Shown in pieces: positions 27,430 through 34,891 of a DNA stretch of 64,000 nucleotides. Below the pieces are notes generated by a model. That model was given only the letters and a program-made list of their open reading frames with translations. It ran no database searches and had not been told where the DNA came from. The position numbers and the translations under genes were made by a program. Within the stretch, counting starts at the first letter, position 1, and each line of letters begins with the position of its first letter. The stretch comes from Thalassovita sp. (GTDB lineage Bacteria > Pseudomonadota > Alphaproteobacteria > Rhodobacterales > Rhodobacteraceae): positions 3,928,501-3,992,500 of the forward strand of contig NZ_OY829290.1 in NCBI RefSeq assembly GCF_963691685.1, read 5' to 3'.

Positions 27430-29295
27430 TCAGCCTTTTTCATGGAAAAAATCATAAATTGTCTGCGCCAAGGTGTCTGAAATCCCCTCAACCGCGCGCA
27501 AATCGGCAAGGGCTGCGCGACTCACCGCTTTGGCAGATCCAAAGTGCGCCAAGAGCGCCCTTTTACGCGTCGCGCCAACACCCGGCACCTCATCCAAGGG
27601 GGTGGCCCCAATCGATTTGGCCCGTTTGGCGCGGTGTGTTCCGATGGCAAACCGATGCGCCTCATCCCGCATGCGTTGGATGAAATACAGCACCGGATCA
27701 TTGCGTTGCAGCGCAAAGGGCCGGGTGCCGGGACGGTGAAACTCTTCCTTGCCGTGATCACGGTCCACACCTTTGGCGACCCCGACCATCGGAATGTCCT
27801 CCACCCCGTATTCTTCCATAATCTCCTGCACCGCAGACACCTGACCGGCGCCGCCATCGATCAACAACAGATCGGGCCACATGCCCTTGTCGCGGTCCGG
27901 GTCCTCTTTCAGCAGGCGCTTGAACCGGCGCGTCAGCACTTCTTTCATCATACCGAAGTCATCACCGGGTGTCAGATCATCGCCCTTGATGTTGAACTTG
28001 CGGTATTGGTTTTTCATGAAGCCTTCGGGCCCCGCGACAATCATCCCCCCCACCGCATTGGTGCCTTGAATGTGCGAGTTGTCGTAAACCTCGATCCGCC
28101 CCGGCGCCGAGTCGAGGCCAAAGGCCTCCGCCAGACCGTTCAGCAGTTTGGTCTGGGTGGCACTTTCGGACATTTTGCGCGCCAGACTTTCGCGTGCATT
28201 GCGCAGCGCCCCATCGACCAGCTCAGCCTTCTCACCCCGCTGGGGGACCAGAATTTCCACCTTGCGCCCCAGCTTTTGGCCCAGGGCCTCGGCCATCAGA
28301 TCCGGATCATCAATCGGATGCGACAGGATCAACTGCCGCGGTGGTTCCTTGCTGTCGTAGAACTGGCCAAGGAAGGCCTCCAGAACCTCGGGCGCCTCAA
28401 TATCCACGCCGACGCGCGGATAGAAATCACGGTTGCCCCAGTTCTGCCCCGCCCGGATAAAGAAGACCTGCACACAGGCCTGCCCGTTTTCCATATGCAG
28501 CGCGACGATATCGGCCTCTTGCACGGTGCGCGGGTTGATCCCCTGCACGGTCTGCACCTGCGTCAGCGCCCGGATCCGGTCCCGCAGGGCGGCGGCGCGC
28601 TCAAACTCCATCGCTTCGCTGGCTTCCATCATCTGTGCCGCCAGTGTTTCCTGAATTTCGGTGGATCGGCCTGACAGAAACTGTTCGGCATCTTTGACAG
28701 AGGCTGCGTAATCCTCAGCCGAGATTTTGCCGACGCAGGGTCCAGAGCAACGCTTGATCTGATAAAGCAGACAGGGCCGGCTGCGGCTGGAAAACATCGC
28801 ATCGGAACAGTTCCGCAGCAGGAACACCTTCTGCAACTGGTTCAGGGTTCGGTTGACCGCCCCTGCGCTGGCGAAGGGACCATAGTAGCGACCCTTGGAT
28901 TTCTTGGCGCCGCGGTGCTTGGTGATCTGCGGGAACTGATGCGTCGCGGTCACCAGAATGTTGGGAAAGGATTTATCGTCGCGCAGCAGCACGTTGTAGC
29001 GCGGCTTCAGCTGCTTGATCAGGTTCTGTTCCAGCAACAACGCCTCAGTTTCTGTCTGCGTTGTCAGAAACATCATCGAGGCGGTTTCCGAAATCATCCG
29101 GGCAATGCGCCCCGAATGTCCTGCCGGCCGGGCGTAGTTAGACACCCGCGCCCGCAGATTTCGCGCTTTGCCGACGTAGAGAACCCGCGCCTGCGCATCC
29201 AGCATGCGGTAGACGCCGGGCGAAGCGTCCAGCGTCTTGAGATAGTCTTGGATCAGGGCGTGGCCGGTCAGAGAATCGGCGGAGGAATCGGTCAT
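27430..29295 (-). CDS. uvrC: Excinuclease ABC subunit C
   Basis: A 621-residue nuclease that makes both incisions in nucleotide-excision repair with UvrB. Domains in order: GIY-YIG (SPGVYRMLDAQARVLYVGKA, about 25-100), a Cys-rich segment (CLLYQIKRCSGPC, near 176), the UVR helix pair that binds UvrB (MEASEAMEFERAAALRDRI, near 225), the RNase H-like domain (RIEVYDNSHIQGTNAVGGM, DGGAGQ) and C-terminal helix-hairpin-helix repeats (LDEVPGVGATRKRALLAHFG). Full length. The upstream 290 bases are strikingly AT-rich and probably carry its promoter. Confidence 0.97.
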   Translation of the reverse strand: MTDSSADSLTGHALIQDYLKTLDASPGVYRMLDAQARVLYVGKARNLRARVSNYARPAGHSGRIARMISETASMMFLTTQTETEALLLEQNLIKQLKPRYNVLLRDDKSFPNILVTATHQFPQITKHRGAKKSKGRYYGPFASAGAVNRTLNQLQKVFLLRNCSDAMFSSRSRPCLLYQIKRCSGPCVGKISAEDYAASVKDAEQFLSGRSTEIQETLAAQMMEASEAMEFERAAALRDRIRALTQVQTVQGINPRTVQEADIVALHMENGQACVQVFFIRAGQNWGNRDFYPRVGVDIEAPEVLEAFLGQFYDSKEPPRQLILSHPIDDPDLMAEALGQKLGRKVEILVPQRGEKAELVDGALRNARESLARKMSESATQTKLLNGLAEAFGLDSAPGRIEVYDNSHIQGTNAVGGMIVAGPEGFMKNQYRKFNIKGDDLTPGDDFGMMKEVLTRRFKRLLKEDPDRDKGMWPDLLLIDGGAGQVSAVQEIMEEYGVEDIPMVGVAKGVDRDHGKEEFHRPGTRPFALQRNDPVLYFIQRMRDEAHRFAIGTHRAKRAKSIGATPLDEVPGVGATRKRALLAHFGSAKAVSRAALADLRAVEGISDTLAQTIYDFFHEKG

Positions 29296-29389
29296 AGACC
29301 AGAGATATGATTCCCTCTGCCCGGCTGCAATCTTTGGCGCGATGGGGCAAGAGGAAAGCTTTCCACGGTTTGTGTGGATAACTCTGAAG

Positions 29390-29560
29390 ATATCTTTTGG
29401 GGAACCGCGCTTTTTCGTTATTTTTGGGTGATTTTGTTGATCTGCCTAAAAATTAGGCGATATTATAACCTATTGAAAAAAAATAAAACTTTTCTGAAAA
29501 ATTACCAAGTGGTTGAAATTGTTAAATATTTGGTAACAACTTCGTAACAAAACTGGCCCA
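29390..29560. promoter_or_regulatory. AT-rich intergenic stretch upstream of uvrC
   Basis: This part of the 29296-29589 gap is far richer in A and T than the surroundings. It holds a perfect hairpin GCCTAA-AAA-TTAGGC (29444-29458) and an inverted repeat TTACCAA/TTGGTAA (29502-29508, 29530-29536) around GTTAAATATT. No ORF is convincing. It is probably the uvrC control region and the 3' end of the SDR transcript; a horizontally acquired remnant is less likely. Confidence 0.5.
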
Positions 29561-29589
29561 CGTGCAAAACTTTGGCACGGACTCACCTT

Positions 29590-30372
29590 TTAGCCGCGCT
29601 TATTGATGATATCCGGGGTCTGCCAGGCCAGATGCTGACCACCGTCGGCACAGATCAACTGCCCTGTCACAGCCGGCGAATCGAGGAAAAATCCAAGCGC
29701 TGCAGTGATATCGCTGACATTGGCCCCACGCTGCAGAATGGACCGCTGGCGTTGCGCATCAAAGTGGTCTTGGGTTTGCCGTGCACCAATTAAGGTGGTG
29801 CCGGGACCGATGGCATTGACCCGAACATGCGGGGCCAACCCCAAGGCTGCGGTCTGGGTAAAGGTCCACAAACCCATCTTGGCCAAAGTGTAGGTCATGA
29901 ACTCTGGCGTCAGCTTGCGCACGCGCTGATCTACCATATTCACCACCAGACCCTGCGGCATCAATTCACCGTTTTCGTCCCGCGTCGCTTCAGGCACTTG
30001 GGCGGCCATCGCTTGGGTCAGCACAAAGGGCGCCCGAAGGTTTGAGTTGAAATGCCGATCCCAGCTGGCGCGGGTGGCCGTTTCCAGCCGGTCATATTCA
30101 AACACGGAGGCGTTGTTCACCAGACAGGTAACTGGCGTGTCAAAGGCGGCTGCCACGCGGGGGAACAGCGCTTCGGTCGCCGCCTCATCCAACAGATCGG
30201 CCTGAAAAGCCTCAGCCTGCCGCCCCATCGCGCGGGCCTCGGCAACAACCTCTGACGCTTCAGTGGCGGAATTGGCATAATGCACGGCCAGATCGTAGCC
30301 GCGACGCGCCAGATAAAGCGCCATCGCGCGCCCCAGACGCTTGCCCGCGCCGGTCACCAATGCAACTGCCAT
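29590..30372 (-). CDS. SDR oxidoreductase of the pteridine reductase (FolM) type
   Basis: A 260-residue short-chain dehydrogenase. The cofactor motif TGAGKRLG (7-14) has the Lys-Arg of NADPH-using pteridine reductases, and the usual catalytic Ser is replaced by Asp148 in VVNMVDQR, with Tyr161 and Lys165 in YTLAK. An Asp-Tyr-x3-Lys set is the hallmark of PTR1/FolM, which reduce dihydropterins. I therefore infer dihydromonapterin or dihydrofolate reductase activity. No folate gene lies nearby. It is followed leftward by the AT-rich gap and uvrC. Confidence 0.8.
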   Translation of the reverse strand: MAVALVTGAGKRLGRAMALYLARRGYDLAVHYANSATEASEVVAEARAMGRQAEAFQADLLDEAATEALFPRVAAAFDTPVTCLVNNASVFEYDRLETATRASWDRHFNSNLRAPFVLTQAMAAQVPEATRDENGELMPQGLVVNMVDQRVRKLTPEFMTYTLAKMGLWTFTQTAALGLAPHVRVNAIGPGTTLIGARQTQDHFDAQRQRSILQRGANVSDITAALGFFLDSPAVTGQLICADGGQHLAWQTPDIINKRG

Positions 30373-30391
30373 GGGCCCCTCCCGTTTTAGA

Positions 30392-31339
30392 TCAGTGCAG
30401 AACCGTGAAGATATAGGTGACGTACAGCCCTGTCAGCACCACACCCCAAATCCGGGTGATATTGGCGCGCAAGAACACGAAAGGCACCAGCAGCAGCGTT
30501 GCGCCCAGCATGACCCAAACGTCGAACTCCAAAAGGTCAGGATCAACCGGAATGGGGCTGACCACAGCGGTGACACCAATCACGGCCAGTAGGTTGAACA
30601 TGTTTGAGCCGATGACATTGCCCAGCGCCACGTCTGCCTGCCTGCGGATCGCCGCCATCACGGTCGTCGCCAGTTCTGGCAGTGAGGTGCCGATGGCCAC
30701 CAGGGTCAGGCCGATCACTGTTTCCGTGATGCCAAACATGCGGGCGATGGTCACGGCGCTGTCCAACAGCAGGTCTGCGCCCAGTGGCAGGCCGATCAGA
30801 CCTAACACAAGGTACATGATGATTTTCCACCAGCGCATTTCAGGATCCGCGCCTTCTGGTTCTTCCAGATCATCATCTTCGCCCATGGCGCGGTGCGCCT
30901 TGGCCTGAAAGAAGGCCCAGGTCAGCGTCGCCGTCAGAGCCGCCAGCAGCACCACACCACTGACAAAGGTAAAGGTGCCGAAGAAACACAGCCCGATGAA
31001 CAAGAGGCTGCCGAACACCATCTGCAGATAGCTATTCTTGGTGTTGCAATGAGAGGTGTGCATCGTCGCGATCAGCGCCGGCACCCCCAGCACCAGCAAC
31101 ACATTGGCGGTGTTAGACCCGATGACGTTGCCCAGCGTGATCCCCGGCTTGTCCTCCAGCGCGGCGGTGATTGAGATCAGCAATTCTGGCGCCGAGGTGC
31201 CAAAGGCCACCACCGTCAGGCTGACAATCAGGGCCGGGATGCCGATGCGCAGTGACATGTTCACCGCGCCTTTCACCAGCGCATCGCCCGCCAACAGCAA
31301 GATCACCAGCCCAAGGGCTGCGTAAAGCCATTCCATCAT
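30392..31339 (-). CDS. Calcium/sodium antiporter family protein
   Basis: A 315-residue CaCA-superfamily inner-membrane exchanger (YrbG-like) with about ten helices in two inverted halves. Both alpha-repeat signatures are present: FGTSAPELLISITAAL and IGTSLPELATTVMAAI, which carry the cation-binding Glu residues, each with a VIGSN(T/M) partner segment. ATG 31339 is used; ATG 31336 is equally possible. A charged loop (GEDDDLEEPEG) separates the halves. It follows the 55-residue zinc-knuckle gene by three bases. Confidence 0.92.
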   Translation of the reverse strand: MMEWLYAALGLVILLLAGDALVKGAVNMSLRIGIPALIVSLTVVAFGTSAPELLISITAALEDKPGITLGNVIGSNTANVLLVLGVPALIATMHTSHCNTKNSYLQMVFGSLLFIGLCFFGTFTFVSGVVLLAALTATLTWAFFQAKAHRAMGEDDDLEEPEGADPEMRWWKIIMYLVLGLIGLPLGADLLLDSAVTIARMFGITETVIGLTLVAIGTSLPELATTVMAAIRRQADVALGNVIGSNMFNLLAVIGVTAVVSPIPVDPDLLEFDVWVMLGATLLLVPFVFLRANITRIWGVVLTGLYVTYIFTVLH

Positions 31340-31342
31340 GTC

Positions 31343-31510
31343 TTAGCGCACTCCTTTGGTGCAGGGGCACGGGCCCTTGCCGATCTTGAACCGACCACAG
31401 CGGGAACAGCGGGCCGAAGCTAGCCGTTTCTGGCCAGGGATTTTCACTTTGCCGAACATCGCCAGAACAGCCATGCCGATCAGAAAGAAGGTGATGATCT
31501 TAAACAGCAT
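31343..31510 (-). CDS. Small membrane protein with a Cys knuckle
   Basis: A 55-residue protein: one hydrophobic helix (FKIITFFLIGMAVLAMFG, 3-20), a basic linker, then CSRC and CPC (C-x2-C-x10-C-x-C), which looks like a small zinc-binding knuckle on the cytoplasmic side. ATG 31510 lies one base after the sppA-like stop; a longer frame upstream is an overlap artefact. It sits in an unbroken leftward run between a signal peptide peptidase-type gene and a cation antiporter. Function unknown. Confidence 0.72.
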   Translation of the reverse strand: MLFKIITFFLIGMAVLAMFGKVKIPGQKRLASARCSRCGRFKIGKGPCPCTKGVR

Positions 31511-31511
31511 A

Positions 31512-32318
31512 TCAGAGCCCAAACCGCGCATAGGCGGCGCGCTCTTCCAGCAGGCTGGTGGCGTCCTGCGCCAGCGACATGCCAAAGCGCGACAGGAACC
31601 CACGCTTGCGCCCATAGGTCAGGAAGCGCACCTTGCCGCCGTAGATCTCTTTCAGCTTCGGCGTCACATGGCCAATGCCATCAATCAGGCCCAGCGCCTG
31701 CGCTTTTTCCGCCATCCAGACACGTCCGGTGAACAGATCAGGATCTTCCGCCAGTTTGGTGCCACGGCGCTCTTTGACGTAGCCCTCAAACACCTGATGC
31801 ATGTCGCCCAGAATTTCTTTCAGACGCGCAACATCCTCTTCCTTTTCCGGCAGGAAGGGATCCAACATCGATTTCGATTTGACCGAAGTATAGACCCTGC
31901 GTTCAACGCCATGCCGGTTGAGCAGCTCATGCGCGCCAAAGCTGGAGGAAATCACCCCGATGGAGCCAATGATTGAGGCCGGGTCGGCATAGATGTCATC
32001 AGCGGCCGCAGCCAGCCAGTAACCGCCCGAGGCTGCCACATCTTCGACGAATGCGTGCACCGGGATCTTCTTTTCCGCTGCCAGCCGTCGCACCCGCGCG
32101 GCAATCAGCGAAGACTGCACGGGTGAGCCCCCGGGCGAATTGATCACCAGGGCCACCGCCTGCGGCTTACCTTTGCGGAACGCGCGCTCAATCAGCGGCG
32201 CCAAGGCGGCATCATTGAGGGGGGCACGATCACCTGATGCGATCATACCCTGCATCCGCACCACAGCGAGCCGTGGGCGTTTCGATTTAAACGGCAGCTT
32301 AATCATCATATCGCCCAT
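31512..32318 (-). CDS. S49 family serine protease, SppA/SohB-like
   Basis: A 268-residue short-form S49 protease, a Ser-Lys enzyme that digests cleaved signal peptides or membrane proteins. The domain shows LVINSPGGSPVQSS (oxyanion region, 58-70), the nucleophile in DVAASGGYW (Ser97) and the Lys in VKSKSMLDPF (147 or 149). There is no clear N-terminal membrane helix, unlike E. coli SohB, so it may be peripheral. The stop is one base from the next small gene, giving a three-gene unit with the knuckle protein and the antiporter. Confidence 0.9.
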   Translation of the reverse strand: MGDMMIKLPFKSKRPRLAVVRMQGMIASGDRAPLNDAALAPLIERAFRKGKPQAVALVINSPGGSPVQSSLIAARVRRLAAEKKIPVHAFVEDVAASGGYWLAAAADDIYADPASIIGSIGVISSSFGAHELLNRHGVERRVYTSVKSKSMLDPFLPEKEEDVARLKEILGDMHQVFEGYVKERRGTKLAEDPDLFTGRVWMAEKAQALGLIDGIGHVTPKLKEIYGGKVRFLTYGRKRGFLSRFGMSLAQDATSLLEERAAYARFGL

Positions 32319-32457
32319 TTAGAGACGCAGCCCCTTGCGGACAAGGGAGCGAGGCAATGCGTCCACGGTTTCGTGACGGAAAAGACTCGGTTTTTGGGGC
32401 CTCGGGCAGATGGTAGCGAAAACATCCCATTTGATCCTGTCCCCAACCGGCCTCACC

Positions 32458-33108
32458 TCAGCTGGCCAGCATCTTGAGGCCCTGCGTCACGTCAGAGCGC
32501 ACCGCCAGCCGCAACCCTGGTTCATCACCGGCGCGCAGGGCCGCGATGATCAGGCGGTGGAAATGCGGCGGCTCTGTGCGGCGCAGCCGACCATAAAGGG
32601 CGCGCATGGTTGGTCCCAGCTGCAGCCAAACGGTTTCGGCCATGGCCAGCATCGCCGGGGCCTGCGCCCGCAGATAAAGCGTGCGATGAAATTCAAGGTT
32701 GGTGCGGATGTAGGCCACGGCATCTTTGTGCGCGACCGCCTCGGAGATGGCCCCGTTGATGGTCTGCAGACGTTCGATCAGCGCCATATGCGCCCGCGGC
32801 ATCGCACGGCTGGCCAGCTCAACCTCAATGAGGCTGCGCAGCGCCGCCAGTTCTTCGATCCGCTCATTGCTCAACTCGGGCGTCGCCACCCGCCCTGAGG
32901 TCGAAAGCGTCAGCGCGCCCTCAGCCACCAGACGGCGCACGGCCTCACGCGCGGGCGTCATCGACACCTCAAACTCTTTCCCGATCCCGCGCAAGGTCAG
33001 TGCCTGTCCCGGTCCGATCTCCCCATGCATGATTCGGGTCCGCAAACCACGATAGACACGATCATGGGCAGAAGAGGGTGAGGTTTCGGGGCGTGGATTG
33101 ATCAGCAT
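32458..33108 (-). CDS. GntR family regulator, FCD domain
   Basis: A 216-residue FadR-subfamily regulator: winged HTH at about 15-75 (YRGLRTRIMHGEIGPGQAL, EFEVSMTPAREAVRRLVAEG) and an all-helical FCD effector domain with conserved Asp/His/His metal positions (including NLEFHRTLY). Such proteins usually respond to organic acids. No catabolic operon adjoins it, so its target is unclear; a palindrome just upstream suggests autoregulation. Confidence 0.9.
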   Translation of the reverse strand: MLINPRPETSPSSAHDRVYRGLRTRIMHGEIGPGQALTLRGIGKEFEVSMTPAREAVRRLVAEGALTLSTSGRVATPELSNERIEELAALRSLIEVELASRAMPRAHMALIERLQTINGAISEAVAHKDAVAYIRTNLEFHRTLYLRAQAPAMLAMAETVWLQLGPTMRALYGRLRRTEPPHFHRLIIAALRAGDEPGLRLAVRSDVTQGLKMLAS

Positions 33109-33115
33109 GGGACTA

Positions 33116-33125
33116 TGTGATCACA
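33116..33125. promoter_or_regulatory. Palindrome upstream of the GntR gene
   Basis: TGTGATCACA is a perfect 10-bp palindrome eight bases before the regulator start and 32 bases after the YgjP stop. GntR/FadR proteins bind short palindromes of this sort, so it is a candidate autoregulatory operator. Confidence 0.4.
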
Positions 33126-33156
33126 AATCGACACAGGGTCAATTGGCTTTCTGCGG

Positions 33157-33870
33157 TCAATTGCCGAAGCGATAGCGGTGCAGCTCAGAACCGTTTTCGC
33201 GTAGCCAGCCCCGCGCCGCGCTGTAGTCGCCATAAAGCTCCTCAACCTGACGCCAGAAGGCGGCGGAGTGATCCATATGCCTCAGATGCGCAACCTCATG
33301 GGCGGCGACATATTCCAGCACTTCCATCGGCGCCATCACCAGCCGCCAAGAGTACATCAGCACCCCAGCCGAGGAACAGGACCCCCAGCGGGACCGCGTG
33401 TCCCGCAGGGAGATCCGGCTATAGGGACGTTTCAGATCTGCCGCATAACGATCCGAGGCCGCAGCCAGCTGTTCCCGTGCCAAGGCCTTGAGAAAGGCGG
33501 CCAATCTGCGCCCGGCGGTCTCAGCGTTGCCGGGCACCAGGATCTGCTGGTCGCGCACCACAATACGCCGCCCCTGCCCGGCCAGTACCTGATATGGCTG
33601 GCCGTAAATGGGTAGCTCACAGCCAATGCCGACATCAACAACCTCGGGCCGACTGGCGATCTGACGGCGCAGCCACTCTGCCTTCTCCGCGGCGAAGGCC
33701 AGCCCCTGACGTTCAGCCACCCCGTTGGGCAGGGTCAGGGTCACCTTGGCATCCAGACCAGAGACACGCAGCGACAGCCGGCGCGCCTGCGCCGAACGTC
33801 GCAGATGCACTTCGACCGGGGGATCACCGGCCAGAACATGAGGTGCATTGTCGCCTTTCTGCTTGGGCAT
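33157..33870 (-). CDS. YgjP-like M48-type metallopeptidase
   Basis: A 237-residue protein of the DUF45/YgjP family, zinc metallopeptidase-fold proteins related to SprT and wss1-like repair proteases. The zinc motif is HEVAHLRHMDH (191-201) with a distal Glu region (YGDYSAARGWL) and the family segment DTRSRWGSCS (157-166). ATG 33870 with AAAGGA upstream is chosen; a frame running to 34353 across the divergent FYDLN gene is an artefact. Physiological substrate unknown. Confidence 0.87.
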   Translation of the reverse strand: MPKQKGDNAPHVLAGDPPVEVHLRRSAQARRLSLRVSGLDAKVTLTLPNGVAERQGLAFAAEKAEWLRRQIASRPEVVDVGIGCELPIYGQPYQVLAGQGRRIVVRDQQILVPGNAETAGRRLAAFLKALAREQLAAASDRYAADLKRPYSRISLRDTRSRWGSCSSAGVLMYSWRLVMAPMEVLEYVAAHEVAHLRHMDHSAAFWRQVEELYGDYSAARGWLRENGSELHRYRFGN

Positions 33871-33966
33871 CGGGTGCCTATCCTTTAAAGCCTTTGACAC
33901 GCAAAGCCTGTTATGGCAGGTGGCCCTGATTGTCGACAAGACCATGTGAATTGAGAGGGATCCCTG

Positions 33967-34287
33967 ATGCCCAAAGAAGAATGGGGTGTAAAGCGCGTTT
34001 GCCCCACCACCGGCAAGCGCTTCTACGACCTGAACAAAGACCCGATCGTCAGCCCCTACACTGGCGACATCGTTGAGACCGAAGCCACCAAGAGCCGCAT
34101 GATCTCTGCCGACGCAGAGGATGCTTCGGCGAAGAAAGCAACCGCGTCCGATTCGGATTCGGATGGCGATCTGCTGGAAGAAGACAACGTTGACGTTGAG
34201 CTGGATGATGACCTGCTGGACGACGACGATGACGATAACGTTTCGCTGGATGAGCTGGCTGACGTTCCCGCAGAAGACGACGAATAA
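33967..34287 (+). CDS. FYDLN-acid family protein (TIGR02300)
   Basis: A 106-residue protein with a conserved N-terminal half (WGVKRVCPTTGKRFYDLNKD, then SPYTG) and a very acidic C-terminal half (runs of Asp and Glu from about residue 62). The family is widespread in alphaproteobacteria and of unknown function; the fold of the first part recalls a zinc ribbon but only one Cys is present. GAGAGGGA precedes ATG 33967. It is divergent from the YgjP gene and lies just upstream of tRNA-Ala. Confidence 0.88.
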   Translation: MPKEEWGVKRVCPTTGKRFYDLNKDPIVSPYTGDIVETEATKSRMISADAEDASAKKATASDSDSDGDLLEEDNVDVELDDDLLDDDDDDNVSLDELADVPAEDDE

Positions 34288-34294
34288 AAAATAT

Positions 34295-34332
34295 CCTGCG
34301 GGTGGAATTTTCCGCTTGCGCCCACCCGCAGG
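34295..34332 (+). terminator. Strong hairpin after the FYDLN gene
   Basis: CCTGCGGGTGG (34295-34305) pairs perfectly with CCACCCGCAGG (34322-34332) around a 16-base loop, eight bases after the stop codon. No U-run follows on this strand; the A-run before it would give one on the other strand. Termination is likely but not certain. Confidence 0.5.
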
Positions 34333-34398
34333 AGCCTCTAGATAGCGGCGCACAGGCTAACACAGCCTGCCACACAAGCCTCTGAGGCTTGGGAAATT

Positions 34399-34474
34399 GG
34401 GGCCTTAGCTCAGCTGGGAGAGCGCCTGCATGGCATGCAGGAGGTCAGCGGTTCGATCCCGCTAGGCTCCACCA
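34399..34474 (+). tRNA. tRNA-Ala(GGC)
   Basis: 76 nucleotides with all arms: acceptor GGGGCCT/AGGCTCC, with CCA encoded (34472-34474), D-arm AGCTCAGCTGGGAGAGC, anticodon stem CCTGC/GCAGG, loop ATGGCAT, anticodon GGC at 34432-34434, T-arm with GTTCGATCC. This is the alanine isoacceptor for GCC/GCU, separate from the Ala(TGC) usually found in rRNA spacers. Confidence 0.97.
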
Positions 34475-34891
34475 AATTCCCGTCCGAAAAATCTGCTTTC
34501 GTTAGTCGCCACGCATATCGCATGGTTTTCGGTTTACATGTCCCGGCAAAGCGACCGCCTGCCGTACGTTCAGCGAACCAGACGATCGTTCCCTCGGCGT
34601 GGCGGTATATGAGGAAATTTGTCTGACGGCGTTCCGCCCAACCCAATCGGATCAAAGGTCAGGAAAGCCCCACTTTTCCTACCGTAGTTTCCGCATTTCC
34701 CCAAAGCGATGATCGCGAATCAGTTTTGCGTGAAATCTGTCGTGAATTGCCCCACATGGCCGAAGCTTTCCAAAACTATCCAAAGGAGAGTGAAAACTGC
34801 CGAAACTTTAACCCAAAACTTGCCATTACGACGTGTAATTGACGCGGTACGCCCTTAACAACGCGGACAAATCCCTTATCCTCAGAGCAGA
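34475..34891. other. Noncoding 417-base stretch between tRNA-Ala and a kinase gene
   Basis: I see no gene. The sequence becomes AT-richer from about 34660 and probably holds the promoter of the downstream kinase. A perfect palindrome GCAGATT-GA-AATCTGC (34887-34902) sits at its end and covers the TTG that opens the longest kinase frame. There is no integrase gene or attachment-site duplicate beside the tRNA. Confidence 0.5.

Noticed and set aside
31343..31615. 90-residue version of the small zinc-knuckle protein
   Set aside because: The extra N-terminal part is a second frame through the end of the protease gene; the 55-residue form begins with its own ATG right after the protease stop.
33871..34353. 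N-terminal extension of the YgjP frame across the FYDLN gene
   Set aside because: Antisense to a recognised family member and low complexity; ATG 33870 has a ribosome site and fits family length.
34410..34655. Minus-strand ORF ending GIEPLTSCMPCRRSPS
   Set aside because: This is the well-known spurious ORF made by reading the antisense strand of a tRNA-Ala gene; the region is tRNA and spacer.
34399..34891. Genomic-island insertion beside tRNA-Ala
   Set aside because: No integrase and no repeat of the tRNA 3' end further along; downstream genes have normal composition.
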